DNA of 64,000 nucleotides, from positions 3,897,189 through 3,961,188 of the forward strand of contig ML133401.1 of the NCBI GenBank assembly GCA_003864495.1. The letters run 5' to 3'. Each line of letters opens with the position of its first letter. Positions within the stretch are counted from its first letter, which is position 1. Source of the stretch: Nemopilema nomurai. Its lineage: Eukaryota > Cnidaria > Scyphozoa > Rhizostomeae > Rhizostomatidae. This document shows positions 13,108 through 24,629 of the stretch, one piece after another. The position numbers were made by a program, and so were the translations under genes. The notes under the pieces are model-generated. The model had not been told where the DNA came from. It did no database searches and saw only the letters and a program-made list of their open reading frames with translations.

Positions 13108-16100
13108 TCAAAACCGGCCTTGAACTTTAACATCGCACACCTTTATCTCACTCCCTTGTACTAAATTCATCTTTATATACCTACCATAGTTATTTACTTG
13201 CAAGGAATAATATATAGCTGTCCTGTTAGAGTACTCCATAATAGGCCCACATATGCCTTCCGCCGTGTTCCTGGAACCTCCAACACAGAGTTTCAGGGCT
13301 GTTCCTGTTTGACCAATAGGAAAAGTCAGTACAATTATGTATATAAATGCTTTTGCAAGAAGATCAACTTCACACCACGGTTGCTGATCGCTATTTTTTA
13401 CCGCCACCGTGCACACGCTTGAAACCTTATCGTTACCGTTGACAAGTACTGTTTTCTGGTGAAAAACAGGAACAGAGCTGTTTGCCCATTCAAAGCATCC
13501 AGCCGGCTTCCCCACGGCTAAATCTGCAAAACCTGAAATTAAGGAACAAAATGACAACTTGACTTCACTCAATGCATTCGAAAGCTATTAATAAAGTTAG
13601 CGCAAATGATCCCGCTTGACTTTACGTGTGCCTCCTAAAATTTTCAAAATATGGCTTTTAGGATGGGAAAATGTATTTCCAACTGCCCCCTCCCCTCACC
13701 TAACTGAAAGTGTGCAACGCGATGTCGTAATGGCGATAGGAAAAATCTAGGCAGACAAACGACAGAGATTAGAAAGTTAGATACGTAATAAAACGCGTAT
13801 CTATGTAACTCTACCTAAGTAACGTAGCACTTTGATTAGAGAAAGCCACTTCTTAATCAGAGAAACCATCTCTAAAATCACCCCTGAATCTGAAGCCACC
13901 CCTGCATCCATATTGAAAATAAGGTCAGGTAGTTGTCTTTTCTTTTTTGTAGACAATTTATGTCAACTTGTTGAGTAATTTCCAACTTTACTAGCCTATC
14001 TGCTTACACGGGAACAGACCCACATAGATCCGTACCCAAACTGGTCTATATCCGTATCCGTCCTTACGAGCGAATCCATTTGGATCCGTTCCTTCATCGG
14101 CGCCGTGTAAACGGGTGGATACGGATCCGCAAAGGCACGGCAGTAAAACGAGACCACCAAATTGAAAATTAACAATCACCTTGTCATTGCGCATGCTTAA
14201 AAAGAGAGATTCGCTTTTGGTCCGTTCCCGTGTAAACGCTTTATAGTTTAGGATCCGACCTCGTGTAAGCGCTTGTGAATCGTACCCATATCGTACCTAA
14301 AAGATCCGGATCTTTTAGATCCGTTCCTTTTACTCTCGTGTAAACGGGGCCTAAGAGTACCAACGTTTATAGTCATATAAGAGGGAGGAATATTTCTTTT
14401 CGTCGAGAGATCGGTATGCAGTTTATCGCCGGTTATGATGCATTAAAGGCGAAAGAAATTGTAGTAAATCCGTGTAGAGAAAAATCCTAGGATTGCTTGG
14501 AAGAAGTTGCAAGAAAGTATAAGGCAGAATTATGACGCCATGCCTTGGTCAAGTTACACAATTTGCAGAGGAGTTTCATGCAAGAAGCAGTCTGGTGTTT
14601 GACGAACCTTTCATTTGAACAAATTTTCACTAGTAGCAAGAGTATTGTTGAGGTAATCGATTGTCAATTTTAAAGATGTTGGTAAATAGAAAATATTGGC
14701 TCTCTGTCTCTTGCCACTCTACTGGATCTTACGAACTAGATAATGGCATGCTCAAGTTCATTGCTGCACAAGTCAATCTATAGCTTGACATTATGGCGCC
14801 AAGTAACAGGTCTACGAATCTTCCAAGGCAAGTAACTAGCCAGAAACAACTCTAGCTAATAAGCATTTGTGTGTGTGTTTTTCTGGCATCAAACATAAAA
14901 AAAATGGTAGCTACCTAAACATTGAAGTTGAGGGCTCATCCATTCGTCTTTTTGGCACTTTGGAATGCACTGGTGCCCAGGACAGGCGCAAGTGTCCACA
15001 CAGAAACTGGTACTGTCACATGGATTTGACTGTAAGCAACTTGGTCCAATCTGCAAAAGAAATTCCAAACATAATCATTTAATACATTGTGAAATCCTTG
15101 AATTAAGTTATTGGCATCCTCTTCTTGGAAATCGTTTAACTCTTTGAGTTACAAGAATGTCACTAACTGCTTAAAAGTTAGTAGGCATTCGACATGGCCT
15201 AGTAAAATTGCATGCAACTCCCACCAAGCCCCCACTTGCATGAAACTTCTGAGGCAGATGAGCGCAATTGAGTCCAAACTCTTGCAAATTCCACAAATCA
15301 GTAGAGTAGCTATAACCTCATGCCCCCCCCCCCCCCGACTTACGTCTAGGGGCAAATATTTTTTGAGGCCATGTAGAAAGAAAAAAAAGTATCAATAGAA
15401 AGAAAAGAGGTAAATTTTCTGTAATTCATTTTGCTTAGTAGGGCCCTGATTATGATTAGGGGGGCTGCCTTTACTTAACCATTTCATAATCTTCACATTT
15501 TGCACTCCGCCCCCCCCCCCCCCCTTGCAAAGTACGATTGCTCTTACTCACACTTCGGCCTTCATAATTCGTTGTGTAGTACGTCCACCCCAGTTCCCTC
15601 ACACTTCTACGCAGGAACTCTCTCAACCTGCTACTCAGTAAGCAGTTATCATCTCCGTCTACTTTGTAGAACAGGGAAACGCATGCGACATGCAGAAGAC
15701 AATGCTGGAAACACTGCTGTGTGTTGGATACTGTATGCCTCGCTATAACGCCGTCTTGCAGTACATTACCAGTGACTTTTATACTGAAGTCTGCCCATGT
15801 CATGCATGGCAAGCGTAGAATCCAGCAGTATGAAATGGTCACCGACAGCAGCAGCAAACAAAAGCTATAGAAAAAGACAAATTGAGTTGAATACCTGCAT
15901 ATAACGTAACAATTTCCAAGTAATAAGTTTGTAACGTTAAAAGGCTTCGCTTAAAAGAATACGCGACTGCCAAAATACGGTTGAAAGTTGCGAACTTGAT
16001 ATATCTTCTGATATGTTAAAGTTTAGAATTTCAGCTCAGAGTAAATGGTTTATCGTGTGCAGATAGACAGAGAAGATATTGGCGTGTTCGCACGCGTGGA

Positions 16101-16217
16101 TTATCACACGCAACATTATTGGCAGCGGTAGTCAACTGGGTGACTTTAAATTGAATACCAATTGCAAATGGTAATAAAAAGTAGAGCAAACCTCGTCAAA
16201 TGAATAGCGAGCATCAT
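13108..16217 (-). CDS. Secreted PAN/apple plus fucolectin-type (FTP) domain protein, 3 exons
   Basis: Proposed exons: 16217-16192 (ATG, start of a signal peptide), 15864-15554 (acceptor TTTTTCTATAG; rest of the signal peptide and a PAN/apple-like domain) and 13532-13108 (acceptor CTTAATTTCAG; FTP domain; stop). The total is 253 residues. The N terminus MMLAIHLTSFCLLLLSVTIS is a clear secretory signal. The PAN-like part has spaced cysteines (CFQHC, ACVS, NCLLSSR). The last exon has the fucolectin/tachylectin-4/pentraxin-1 pattern: LAVGKPA near its start, PWCEVDL, LCVGG, CGP, then GRYIKMNL and KVCDVKV at the end. Such proteins bind sugars extracellularly. The middle exon can end at 15554 (GTGTGA, in phase) or 15552 (GTGAGT, out of phase), so the join is less certain than the domains. 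The first exon rests on phase and signal-peptide logic only. Confidence 0.68.
13991..14353. mobile_element. Non-autonomous element with repeated CGTGTAAACG motifs, copy 1
   Basis: The ends are imperfect inverted repeats: TAGCCTATCTGCTTACACGG on the left against a right end reading CGTGTAAACGGGGCCTA. Inside, CGTGTAAACG or close variants recur near 14101, 14227, 14261 and 14335, with TTACACG at 14002, and ATCCGTNCC boxes lie between them. The same vocabulary recurs at 57.87-58.50 kb. It is in the intron before the FTP exon and has no coding capacity. Confidence 0.5.
14354..15553. other. Intronic sequence with two poly-C tracts
   Basis: Intron of the PAN-FTP gene. Poly-C runs occur near 15323-15338 and 15509-15524. 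Forward open stretches at 14867-15398 are not assignable to any family. Confidence 0.4.
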
Positions 16218-16309
16218 CTTTTTGGCAAAGTTGCAAGGTTAGTATTGGAAGCACATCGAGCGGAAACCACTTGGTACAACTCCCACCGACACAGATGGCG
16301 AATTATTTC

Positions 16310-16375
16310 AAAAGCCAAGCGATTGGCTCAATTTATTGACTGACGCACGGAGCTTGTCCAATCAGCAATCGTTGC
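16310..16375 (-). promoter_or_regulatory. CCAAT-box pair upstream of the PAN-FTP gene
   Basis: GCGATTGGCTC at about 16319-16329 and GTCCAATCAG at about 16356-16365 are CCAAT boxes in opposite orientations. The first is about 105 bp upstream of the proposed ATG at 16217 of the minus-strand gene, a normal distance for an NF-Y site. No TATA box was assigned. Confidence 0.35.
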
Positions 16376-16881
16376 ACTTGCAAAAGCTGGAACGAAGATG
16401 CTCTAAACTTCGACATTTGGCTGATCATCTATCCTTGCTAAGATTCAATTAAGAGGCCCGAATGACAGTGTTATAATAATTATAATTATAATAATTTGTT
16501 TCCTAACAGCGAAAAAGACGAATTTACTATTCAGCTGAATCGAAAGGAATTTTATTAAAAGCTTCTCGGATTCCAAGCAAAAGGCACTGTCATTGCTGCC
16601 AAATCAATCGCAATTTCAACAAAGATAACAACTGGCCTTGCGTATGTACTGTGCTAAACGCCCTACTGCCTAATGCAACAAAGAAAGACATCGTACGCAT
16701 TTAGTCTAACTCCATGCTCTAGAGACAGAAAAGTGTGGTTTCCCTTTCGACCCTTTATTAGCTGAAGGCTAATTCAATTAGATACGATTAAAATGCTACC
16801 TAGAACGATAATTGAATTGACGAAAATGATGGTTAATAATTAAAAAGGCAGAGCTTTCAGTTACATCGCAGCCAAACATTC

Positions 16882-18040
16882 TCAACGCTGACTTTCTTTC
16901 GAAAGCAATTTATCATTGTTCTTCTTATTTTGTTTCAACAAGAGTGTTTGCATTTGTTCAAAGGTAGGCACATTATTTTTAAAACTCAAACCTGAACTCC
17001 ACTGCCACTGCCTGTTGCGGCAAGTTTGCCAGCTTCCTTCACCGCCACGAACCCAAGACTTGTCTACAATGTAGAGGTCATGCTTACAAAGTTCTTTATG
17101 CAAGAGCCAGGGGCGGATTCAGGGAAAAATCTGACTACAGCAAAGGAAAATTTTTAGAGCCACGCCCTTCAGGCTGTCTAAATGAAGGACACACCCCTTT
17201 TATGTGAATACTATTGTTCTGTTGTTGGTCATATAATCAAAATTTTTGTAGCTCTCTGGAAATTGTTAGAGGGGTTATAGGCTATGTCCAAGTGTGCCTT
17301 CTGAGTGACTGATGGTGACTTTCTTGATCAAAGTCACAGGGAGCTTTCAGAAAAGATAATAGGTCGCCTGACACATGAGCAGCCTGAAAACTGATGGCAG
17401 ATGACCTTGTCTAAGAAACAAAGACTGGGAAACAGTGCATTCAAACTTTTCTTGGAATTATGTGAAGACAGTTGTAAATGAACAACAAAAACGACAAAGA
17501 TTCATTTTCTAACCCTAACCCTGCTCAAAAGATAATGAAATTTGTTTCAATGAACAACATACTTTGTGGTTGTTGTTTACTACCATTGGTCCTATCAAAA
17601 TTTAATTTTTCTATGGTGTTAAAATTCATAAATAACAAAAAAAACCAGAGAGGTCCATTGTGTGTACTCTCTGCAATGTCGAGAAAAGGATGCTGAAAGT
17701 AACCTTTTGACTTAGAAATGGAGTAAGAACATCTAGGAGTGAACTTCATTTCAACAATCATACTGGCTTCAAGAATTTCTGAAAGATATCTACATGTGTT
17801 AACAACTAATATGTATAGATTCTCAACTCACCTCACTGGAAGTAAATTTTTGGCCCTGGATTCCTGGCTAACTGGAAACTGTAATGCAGCAGCGCAGTCA
17901 AACTTCAATATGGGCTTACGTTTTGAATCACTTGCGGCCTGCTTTCGTGATCTCTTGGTATCTTCAAAATCATCCAGTGTCTTTCGAATTTCTCTTAATA
18001 TAACTTGTCTTTCGTTTTCTTGAATCAGGTCGTTTGACAT
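16882..18040 (-). CDS. Candidate small two-exon protein, 100 residues, function unknown
   Basis: Exon 18040-17920 starts with ATG (MSNDLIQENERQVILREIRK) and ends at a strong GTAAGC donor with one base left over. Exon 17063-16882 starts after CATTGTAG with two bases, so phase is kept, and ends at a stop after LLSKESQR. The first exon is a charged, probably helical segment. The second holds a Trp-rich piece (WVRGGEGSWQTC and QWQWSSG) followed by FEQMQTLLLKQNKKNND, also helical. I do not recognise a family. The 0.86-kb intron contains a CAGGGGCGGATTC hAT-like end at 17107. An extra internal exon cannot be excluded. Confidence 0.4.
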
Positions 18041-18129
18041 TAAAGTGCGAACTTCACAAAGTACCCTGAACTTCACAAATTCTCGTGATCATCCATTCTA
18101 AAAAATTATTTGATTTTACCTCTCAGCCA

Positions 18130-18310
18130 TATTTTATAATGGTTATCGATCGATAAACAATTGCACAGGTCAATCTATCATGTTTACTGGACATTTTAAG
18201 AACAATTGCACAGGTCAACTAGTATCTTGATTGGCTATTTGAGTCTGCACTGAATTTTATTGGACACTTTCTACAACAATTGCATAGGTCAACTCGGCTT
18301 CTTATTCGAC
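18130..18310. repeat. Diverged tandem repeat with CAATTGCACAGGTCAA
   Basis: CAATTGCACAGGTCAA occurs near 18160 and 18203, with CAATTGCATAGGTCAA near 18279. Each is followed by TGGACA..TT or similar text, which suggests an old tandem duplication of roughly 45-75 bp. It lies immediately upstream of the candidate 100-residue gene. Confidence 0.35.
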
Positions 18311-18408
18311 AGTTCAATTTCACCTATGCACGCGTCAAATTTAGCATAGCTCAACTTGCCTGTGATGGGCTTGACGAATGAAGCAACAGCAATAGCGACA
18401 ATAGGTTG

Positions 18409-18905
18409 CATAGGCGCCGACTACGTGGGGGCTCGGGGGCTCGAGCCCCCCCCCCCTGGAAACTGCTATGGGGGGGCTCAGCTCCCTCTGGGAATTTCGT
18501 TTGAAATCCACCACTGGGCTTAAAATTCAGCGCAGAACAGCTGAAGGAAGGTCTCAAAAATGTGAAATTTATCTATTGTTAAAGAATAATTTGAATCAAA
18601 TAAATCCCTTATAAAAGATTTAGTCAAAACTTTCTGTCTCCTACGTCATTTGTTGATATTTCAACTTGTCTAATGCGGAAATCGAACGGTGTCTTAATGG
18701 TCAAACTGATCAAACTGTTTATTTTATCGAAGAAACACTAATCAAAGAATTAAACTGATGACACTGTAGACCATGATGTTATATCTGCTTTATTTAAATG
18801 TTTTAATTTGTTATTATACATTCACCTACGTGTTGTATTACGTTATTAAAGCGACAGGGAATTTCTCTAATTTTGCGCCCCCCCTGGGAAAAGTCGGCGC
18901 CTATG
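18409..18905. mobile_element. CATAGGCGCCGAC element, copy 1, with perfect 8-bp target duplication
   Basis: The 497-bp element begins CATAGGCGCCGAC and ends GTCGGCGCCTATG, a perfect 13-bp terminal inverted repeat. It is flanked on both sides by ATAGGTTG (18401-18408 and 18906-18913), an exact 8-bp target-site duplication, which points to the hAT superfamily. It carries no transposase. The perfect flanks suggest a fairly recent insertion. A second, longer copy is at 45284-45972. Confidence 0.85.
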
Positions 18906-18913
18906 ATAGGTTG

Positions 18914-20984
18914 TGATGTAATTCAAGAGAACAGGAAGAATTTTTTTGGCATTGGATGACGTTAATTGATGCAAAAGGAAATTGTTTGAGGAAATATGAC
19001 TTATGCTCGCGCAAAGGTTGCTAACGTCTGGATCCGCCCCTGAAAGCGTATATTCTCCTTGGGCGTCTATTCGTCTTTCTCCTTGGGCTTTAAGTGTGAA
19101 TTGACGTTGATTGGTCATTTATAGCAATCATTAGCTCCTCTTACTTTCCTCTTGTGCTTCCAATCCGCAACTGGCTATTCCATTTGTCATCTATTGGTCA
19201 ATTTACGGCCTTTGCATACTCAGAGGACAGCTTTATCCAGCTAATGTGAAATTCTGTGCCACGAAGCAAAAAATACTTGTTCAACGAATCCAGATTGCGC
19301 CAAAACCTGAACTGATGACATTTTTTTATTGAGCAACTTTTCGTGTAGGATTTTAGTCCGTCGACATTTCTTTGCAAAATGCCGTTCTTGGTAGACAGAA
19401 AGAAACGTCTTTTTACAAGGACCCTTGCACAATGTTTGAATTGGACGATGATTGGTCATTGGACAGCCAATCATGTGGTCTTTTTACAACCCTCTAGATG
19501 AATTTGTTCGATGCCCCCGTGCAATCACGAAACTTCAGCTGAGTGTACTGAGGGCTTTCTGCGAACTGAGATTGAGGACGGAACTCTAGGCCAAACACAT
19601 TAATCACTCGTATACCAATTAAAGATACTAGAATCTAGAGCATCGGAACTTCTAGATGCTTCACTGGTTTCCATTATTCTATTTAGAAGATGAAACATCT
19701 TCTTGATACCGAATATCTTCGAATTAGCCCCCTGCGGGCTTATTTATTTTTGATATTTTTGGATGGGGGCTTATTTGAGGGGGGTTTATTCGAGGGGGGG
19801 CTTATAAAATTACCTGAAACATGCCACATGAGAAGATAACTTTTTTAAATTTCTTTCTATTTATAATATAAAAAATAATCTAAGTATAAAGTAACATTTG
19901 ATTAAATTACTTACAAAAGATGAATTTCTGTGGTAATTCACTAAAATGCCAAAGGCAACCTCATGAGTCGAAAGTCAAAAAATCGAGGAGGGGCTTATTC
20001 GAGGGGGGCTTTTTCGAGGGGGGGGGCAATTCGAGGATTTACGGTAAATGGTGTTCGGGAGATAGAGATAGCGTTGGGGTTATTCTTTGTTTCAATAACG
20101 TCGATGTCGATAAAGACCATTCTGCCAAGGTGGGACTGGCGCCTTGATTGCGATTGACTCGGAAAACCAACGGCAGCTTCATTGCAACAATCGCCAATGA
20201 CCTAGCAAGTCTACAATCAAACTTGCAACTCTTGTCTGGTATGTTGGTGATATATTTAGCATCTGCATCCAATTTGATATTTGTGGAAATTATCAAAATC
20301 TAATTCCAACAAGTATACTAACAAGTTTCAACAAATAGTCTACTCATTCCAAATGATATTTTACCAAAACTTTCATATGTCGGTCAGCAATTAACTTCCA
20401 TTCCAATTAAATTTGGATGACCTGCAGAGCGATTTCTTGAACTCTCTACTATTTAAAACTTTCATCAAGTTTGTTACATTTGATAATTGTAAACAACTAG
20501 GCTTCTCTCTAGTTAATGGACACAGTGCTGTGTATAACCTAGGTTCTTGGTGCCACTTCGAACAATGACAATGCTATCACTACAACTGATGACAAAAAGC
20601 AAGTTTCGCAAGATGCTGGCAATGGTTGAACATGATAATTCAAGTTGACAAATACTTAAACTATGGAGTTCATTACAAATTTGCAGGTCACTTCCAGTCT
20701 CCTGATTACGAATGAACACACCCATGTAGCTTGAATTGGGAAGTCAATCAAATACATTGGTTAGTCCTTTGACTATGTAATATCTAGCACGCAGCAGTTG
20801 GATTCTAAGACGACTCTTACTGATCTTCAACGGCAAATAGAGCATCCACCCGAACAGTTCATTTTTTCTTTTTTATCTTAATTGTATTGACACTTGACGA
20901 TATTTCGGAAAACATGGCTTACACGAAACCTTTATAACATCCTCATCTTGTAGGTGCGCGTACCGCTAGATCTTCCTGTGATAG
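18914..20984. other. Intergenic; CCAAT-rich stretch and G-rich foldback
   Basis: From about 19095 to 19475 several ATTGGTCA and CCAAT motifs occur (for example TGATTGGTCATT, CTATTGGTCAAT and GCCAATCATG), which may be promoter-like, but no adjacent gene was identified. From about 19726 to 20046 there are repeated GGGCTTATTCGAGGGG-type phrases ending GAGGATTTACGGTA, probably a small DNA transposon. No coding exon was recognised. Confidence 0.35.
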
Positions 20985-22425
20985 TCCTATGAGTAAAGAA
21001 CAGTTTTATCAATGAAGAACAGTCCTACGACTGAAGAACAGTCCTATGAGTGAAGAACAGTCCTATCAAGGAAGAACAGTCCTGTCAATGAAGAGCAGTG
21101 CTATCATTGGAGAACAGTGCTGCCATCGAAGAACAGTCCTATCAATGAAGAACAGTGCTATCATTGATGAACAGTGCTATCATTGAGGAACAGCCCTATC
21201 ATTGAAGAACAGCCCTATCAATAAAGAACAGTCCAATCAATGAAGAACTGTCCTACGAGTAAAGAACTGTCCTACGAGTGAAGAACAGTGCTATCATTGA
21301 AGAACAGTCCTATCATTGAAGAACAGCCCTATCAATGAAGAACAGTCCAATCAATGAAGAACTGTCCTACGAGTGAAGAACAGTCCTATCAAGGAAGAAC
21401 AGTCCTGTCAATGAAGAGCAGTGCTATCATTGGAGAACAGTGCTGCCATCGAAGAACAGTCCCATCAATGAAGAACAGTGCTATCATTGATGAACAGTCC
21501 TATCATTGATGAACAGTCCTATCATTGAAGAACAGCCCTATCAATGAAGAACAGTCCAATCAATGAAGAACTGTCCTACGAGTAAAGAACTGTCCTACGA
21601 GTGAAGAACAGCCCTATCATTGAAGAACAGCCCTATCAATGAAGAACAGTCCAATCAATGAAGAACTGTCCTACGAGTAAAGAACTGTCCTACGAGTGAA
21701 GAACAGTGCTATCATTGAAGAACAGTCCTATCATTGAAGAACAGCCCTATCAATGAAGAACAGTCCAATCAATGAAGAACTGTCCTACGAGTGAAGAACA
21801 GTCCTATCAAGGAAGAACAGTCCTATCAATGAAGAGCAGTGCTATCATTGGAGAACAGTGCTGCCATCGAAGAACAGTCCTATCAATGAAGAACAGTGCT
21901 ATCATTGATGAACAGTCCTATCATTGATGAACAGTCCTATCATTGAAGAACAGCCCTATCAATGAAGAACAGTCCAATCAATGAAGAACTGTCCTACGAG
22001 TAAAGAACTGTCCTACGAGTGAAGAACAGTGCTATCATTGAAGAACAGTCCTATCATTGAAGAACAGCCCTATCAATGAAGAACAGTCCAATCAATGAAG
22101 AACTGTCCTACGAGTGAAGAACAGTCCTATCAAGGAAGAACAGTCCTGTCAATGAAGAGCAGTGCTATCATTGGAGAACAGTGCTGCCATCGAAGAACAG
22201 TCCTATCAATGAAGAACAGTGCTATCATTGAAGAACAGCCCTATCAATGAAGAACAGTCCAATCAATGAAGAACTGTCCTACGAGTAAAGAACTGTCCTA
22301 CGAGTGAAGAACAGTGCTATCATTGAAGAACAGTCCTATCATTGAAGAACAGCCCTATCAATGAAGAACAGTCCAATCAATGAAGAACTGTCCTACGAGT
22401 GAAGAACAGTGCTATCATCCTATCA
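20985..22425. repeat. 19-bp minisatellite with higher-order repeat
   Basis: About 75 copies of a 19-bp unit of the form GAAGAACAGTCCTATCAAT with a limited set of variants (CCTATCATT, GCTATCATT, CCAATCAAT, CCTACGAGT, CTGCCATCG, CCTATCAAG). The variants recur in fixed order. The marker variant TCCTATCAAG starts at 21061, 21384, 21802 and 22125. The spacings are 323, 418 and 323 bp, exactly 17, 22 and 17 units, so the array grew by duplicating multi-unit blocks without internal indels. Confidence 0.95.
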
Positions 22426-23551
22426 TCATCCTATCATCAACCGTCCAATCAGTGCTACAATTAGTCATCCAACTCTTTCCATATTCTAGACTTCTCCATT
22501 GTCAAATGGCTCTGCATGACTGTTTAAATCTTCGTCTGGATTCTCTTTAGTATCGGATTCCTTACCCATTCTGATATGATGATTTCGCCTGTTCACACTA
22601 CACCAGATTCAGTTTCGCTTCTCTTCACGTCACTAGACCCATTGTGAAGGTAAGCGCTCTAAATTCCCATGGCAAAAATCACAGCTCGAGAATTATTGAG
22701 TTGTTCTTGTGCATTTTTGCGCGGAACTTCGCCTCAACCATTCCACTGTTGAGATGCAAGCTGTAGACGAAATCCAACATGAAAAAAGAAATTGATCTTT
22801 TACGAGATGGTCTGGAAGTTTTTGCTTCCAACCTGCTTTTTGGGCTAAGTTAGGAAGGAATAAATTCAAAATACGCGAAGTAGCTGATTTCCCAATATCT
22901 TCTTCCCTCCAATTGTTCACACAAGAGCGAAGCGCAAAATCGGATTTAAGAGGGGTAGTGTGATTTACAGAAAGTCATCCTTTATGGCCATGAACAGTTA
23001 CCATTTTACCCAAATGCAAAAATTCTTACGGCAACATTAAAGTTTATCCAGGTTTGAATAGCGAAGGAACCAAATTCTTAAAATCTCCTGTCAATTTATA
23101 TCGATTTTTGTTTGTTTGTTTATTTACATGTAAAACCGTTCTTAATATTGTGATATACGCATAAGTTTAGTGCCAGGAGGTGGTCATGACAAATTGCTCC
23201 ACCTTGACGTTGTTATAATTTAGTGAAATAGTTTTCGTTCTGTATAGTTTTAGGTAATTTCGTTTGTAATTTTCATATCGAATAACAAAAGCACACTGTA
23301 ACTCGCAAAAACCTTCTCTTGTGAAAACTCCCTTAAACATCAGATTGGATTCTGCTTGCTCACAGAATAATTACTCTGTGTTGTTGCTGGATGCAAGCTA
23401 TGTCTTGCGGAGAGTTAATATATTTGGCACTACAACTCTTTGTTGATTATCGTGGCATCCTCTTTGCATTGTATCAAGGGAACAACCCTGATGTAATCAC
23501 TAGCGACAACTTAAGACCAGAGTTTTCTTGGAAACTCCTGACCAAACCTTA
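22426..23551. other. Intergenic, nothing recognised
   Basis: No supported gene. An open stretch at 22693-22920 on the minus strand has no splice context or recognised family. A short TTTG/TTTA repeat is near 23110. Confidence 0.4.
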
Positions 23552-24211
23552 AGCTTGGCTTCCACTATGAGTTAACGTGAGATAAATCCGAGTTAAATTG
23601 ACAATTAACTCATGGTTAAATTTTGAGTTAGCCTAAGACAGCGTGCAATAGCATGAGATTAACCCATGCACCGATTCGATTTCCACTCGAGATAAAGTTA
23701 CTTATGGCAATACCAAAGATTGCTTCACTTACTTCAATTACTGCTTCACTTTGTTCGACCGTGGTCAGTATGGAAGTAACAGCGATAGTTGAGTTCTGGC
23801 TAATTCACAAACTGGTTGAATGTTTGAAGATGATGCGTTGCATGTACCAGGTGAAAGAAAACTGTGTGGCGATGACCAAAAGTCATTACTTTATTTTTAC
23901 TTGGAGAAAATATTTCAGACTTTTATGCGCTGTAACAAAGAACTGAATACAATACCACTTTCAATAAAATCCAGTTTTTAGAACTGGAAATCGCTAGACT
24001 GTTTTCAACATCCAACTGCTGAGTGTAAATGCTAATACCACGCGTCCTGTTATCTCACGTTTACTCATGAGCTTGAAATTAAAAATTTTTTGATTCCAAG
24101 CTCATGAGATAGCGAGTTGGCAGGAGTTAATTTCCATTAAATAATTTTTAATGAGCGTTTCCACTCGGATCACAAAATTAACTCACGTTAACTCATAGTT
24201 GAAACCAAGCT
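23552..24211. mobile_element. Inverted-repeat element with 3-bp TTA target duplication (Harbinger-like MITE)
   Basis: The left end is AGCTTGGCTTCCACTATGAG and continues with TTAACGTGAG. The right end, read on the other strand, is AGCTTGGTTTCAACTATGAG followed by TTAACGTGAG, so the terminal inverted repeat is about 30 bp with two mismatches. TTA flanks both sides (23549-23551 and 24212-24214), which fits PIF/Harbinger. The total is 660 bp without a transposase. An inner inverted pair around CTCATGAGCTTG and CAAGCTCATGAG lies near 24064-24110. Confidence 0.7.
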
Positions 24212-24428
24212 TTATACTCCACAAGTAGCCATTGCGTTTGAAATCAATATTAAATGCAAGTACCAAAAATACTCCGCTCTTGTGAAAAACCTTAACTGTT
24301 ATTGGGACGAATCACAGACATGCATAACGATATAAGCCTTGAAAGCCGTCACTAAAAGTACATTCCTCCTAAAATGGCAAACACAACCATCTACACAATA
24401 TATTTAATCTACCGCTATTGCAACAAAG

Positions 24429-24617
24429 AATCGAGGGTAAAAGGAGCAGAGGAAGACAGCGGCTGACCTACTTAGGTAGTCTAAGCAAATGGATGGCAGC
24501 CCAACTGCCTGAGAGGGAGAGAGCAAAGGTGGCATAACAAGAACTGATGAAAAGAACAAGGGAGAGGAAGCTGTGGAGAACCATGATCGCCAACGTCCTC
24601 GCCAGACATGGTACTTG
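24429..24617 (+). mobile_element. LINE ORF2 C-terminal tail fragment
   Basis: One forward frame reads RSRGRQRLTYLGSLSKWMA, then after one stop KLWRTMIANVLARHGT and a terminal TGA. This is the conserved C-terminal end of reverse transcriptase proteins from CR1/RTE-like LINEs ('RGRQR.T....K' and 'R.RWR.M..NV..RHGT'). Only the 3' end remains, as usual for 5'-truncated LINE copies. Confidence 0.65.
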
Positions 24618-24629
24618 AAGAGAGAGAAA

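Noticed and set aside
20985..22425. Regular short repeats resembling a CRISPR array
   Set aside because: The 19-bp units are contiguous with no unique spacers, and the setting is a spliced eukaryotic genome.
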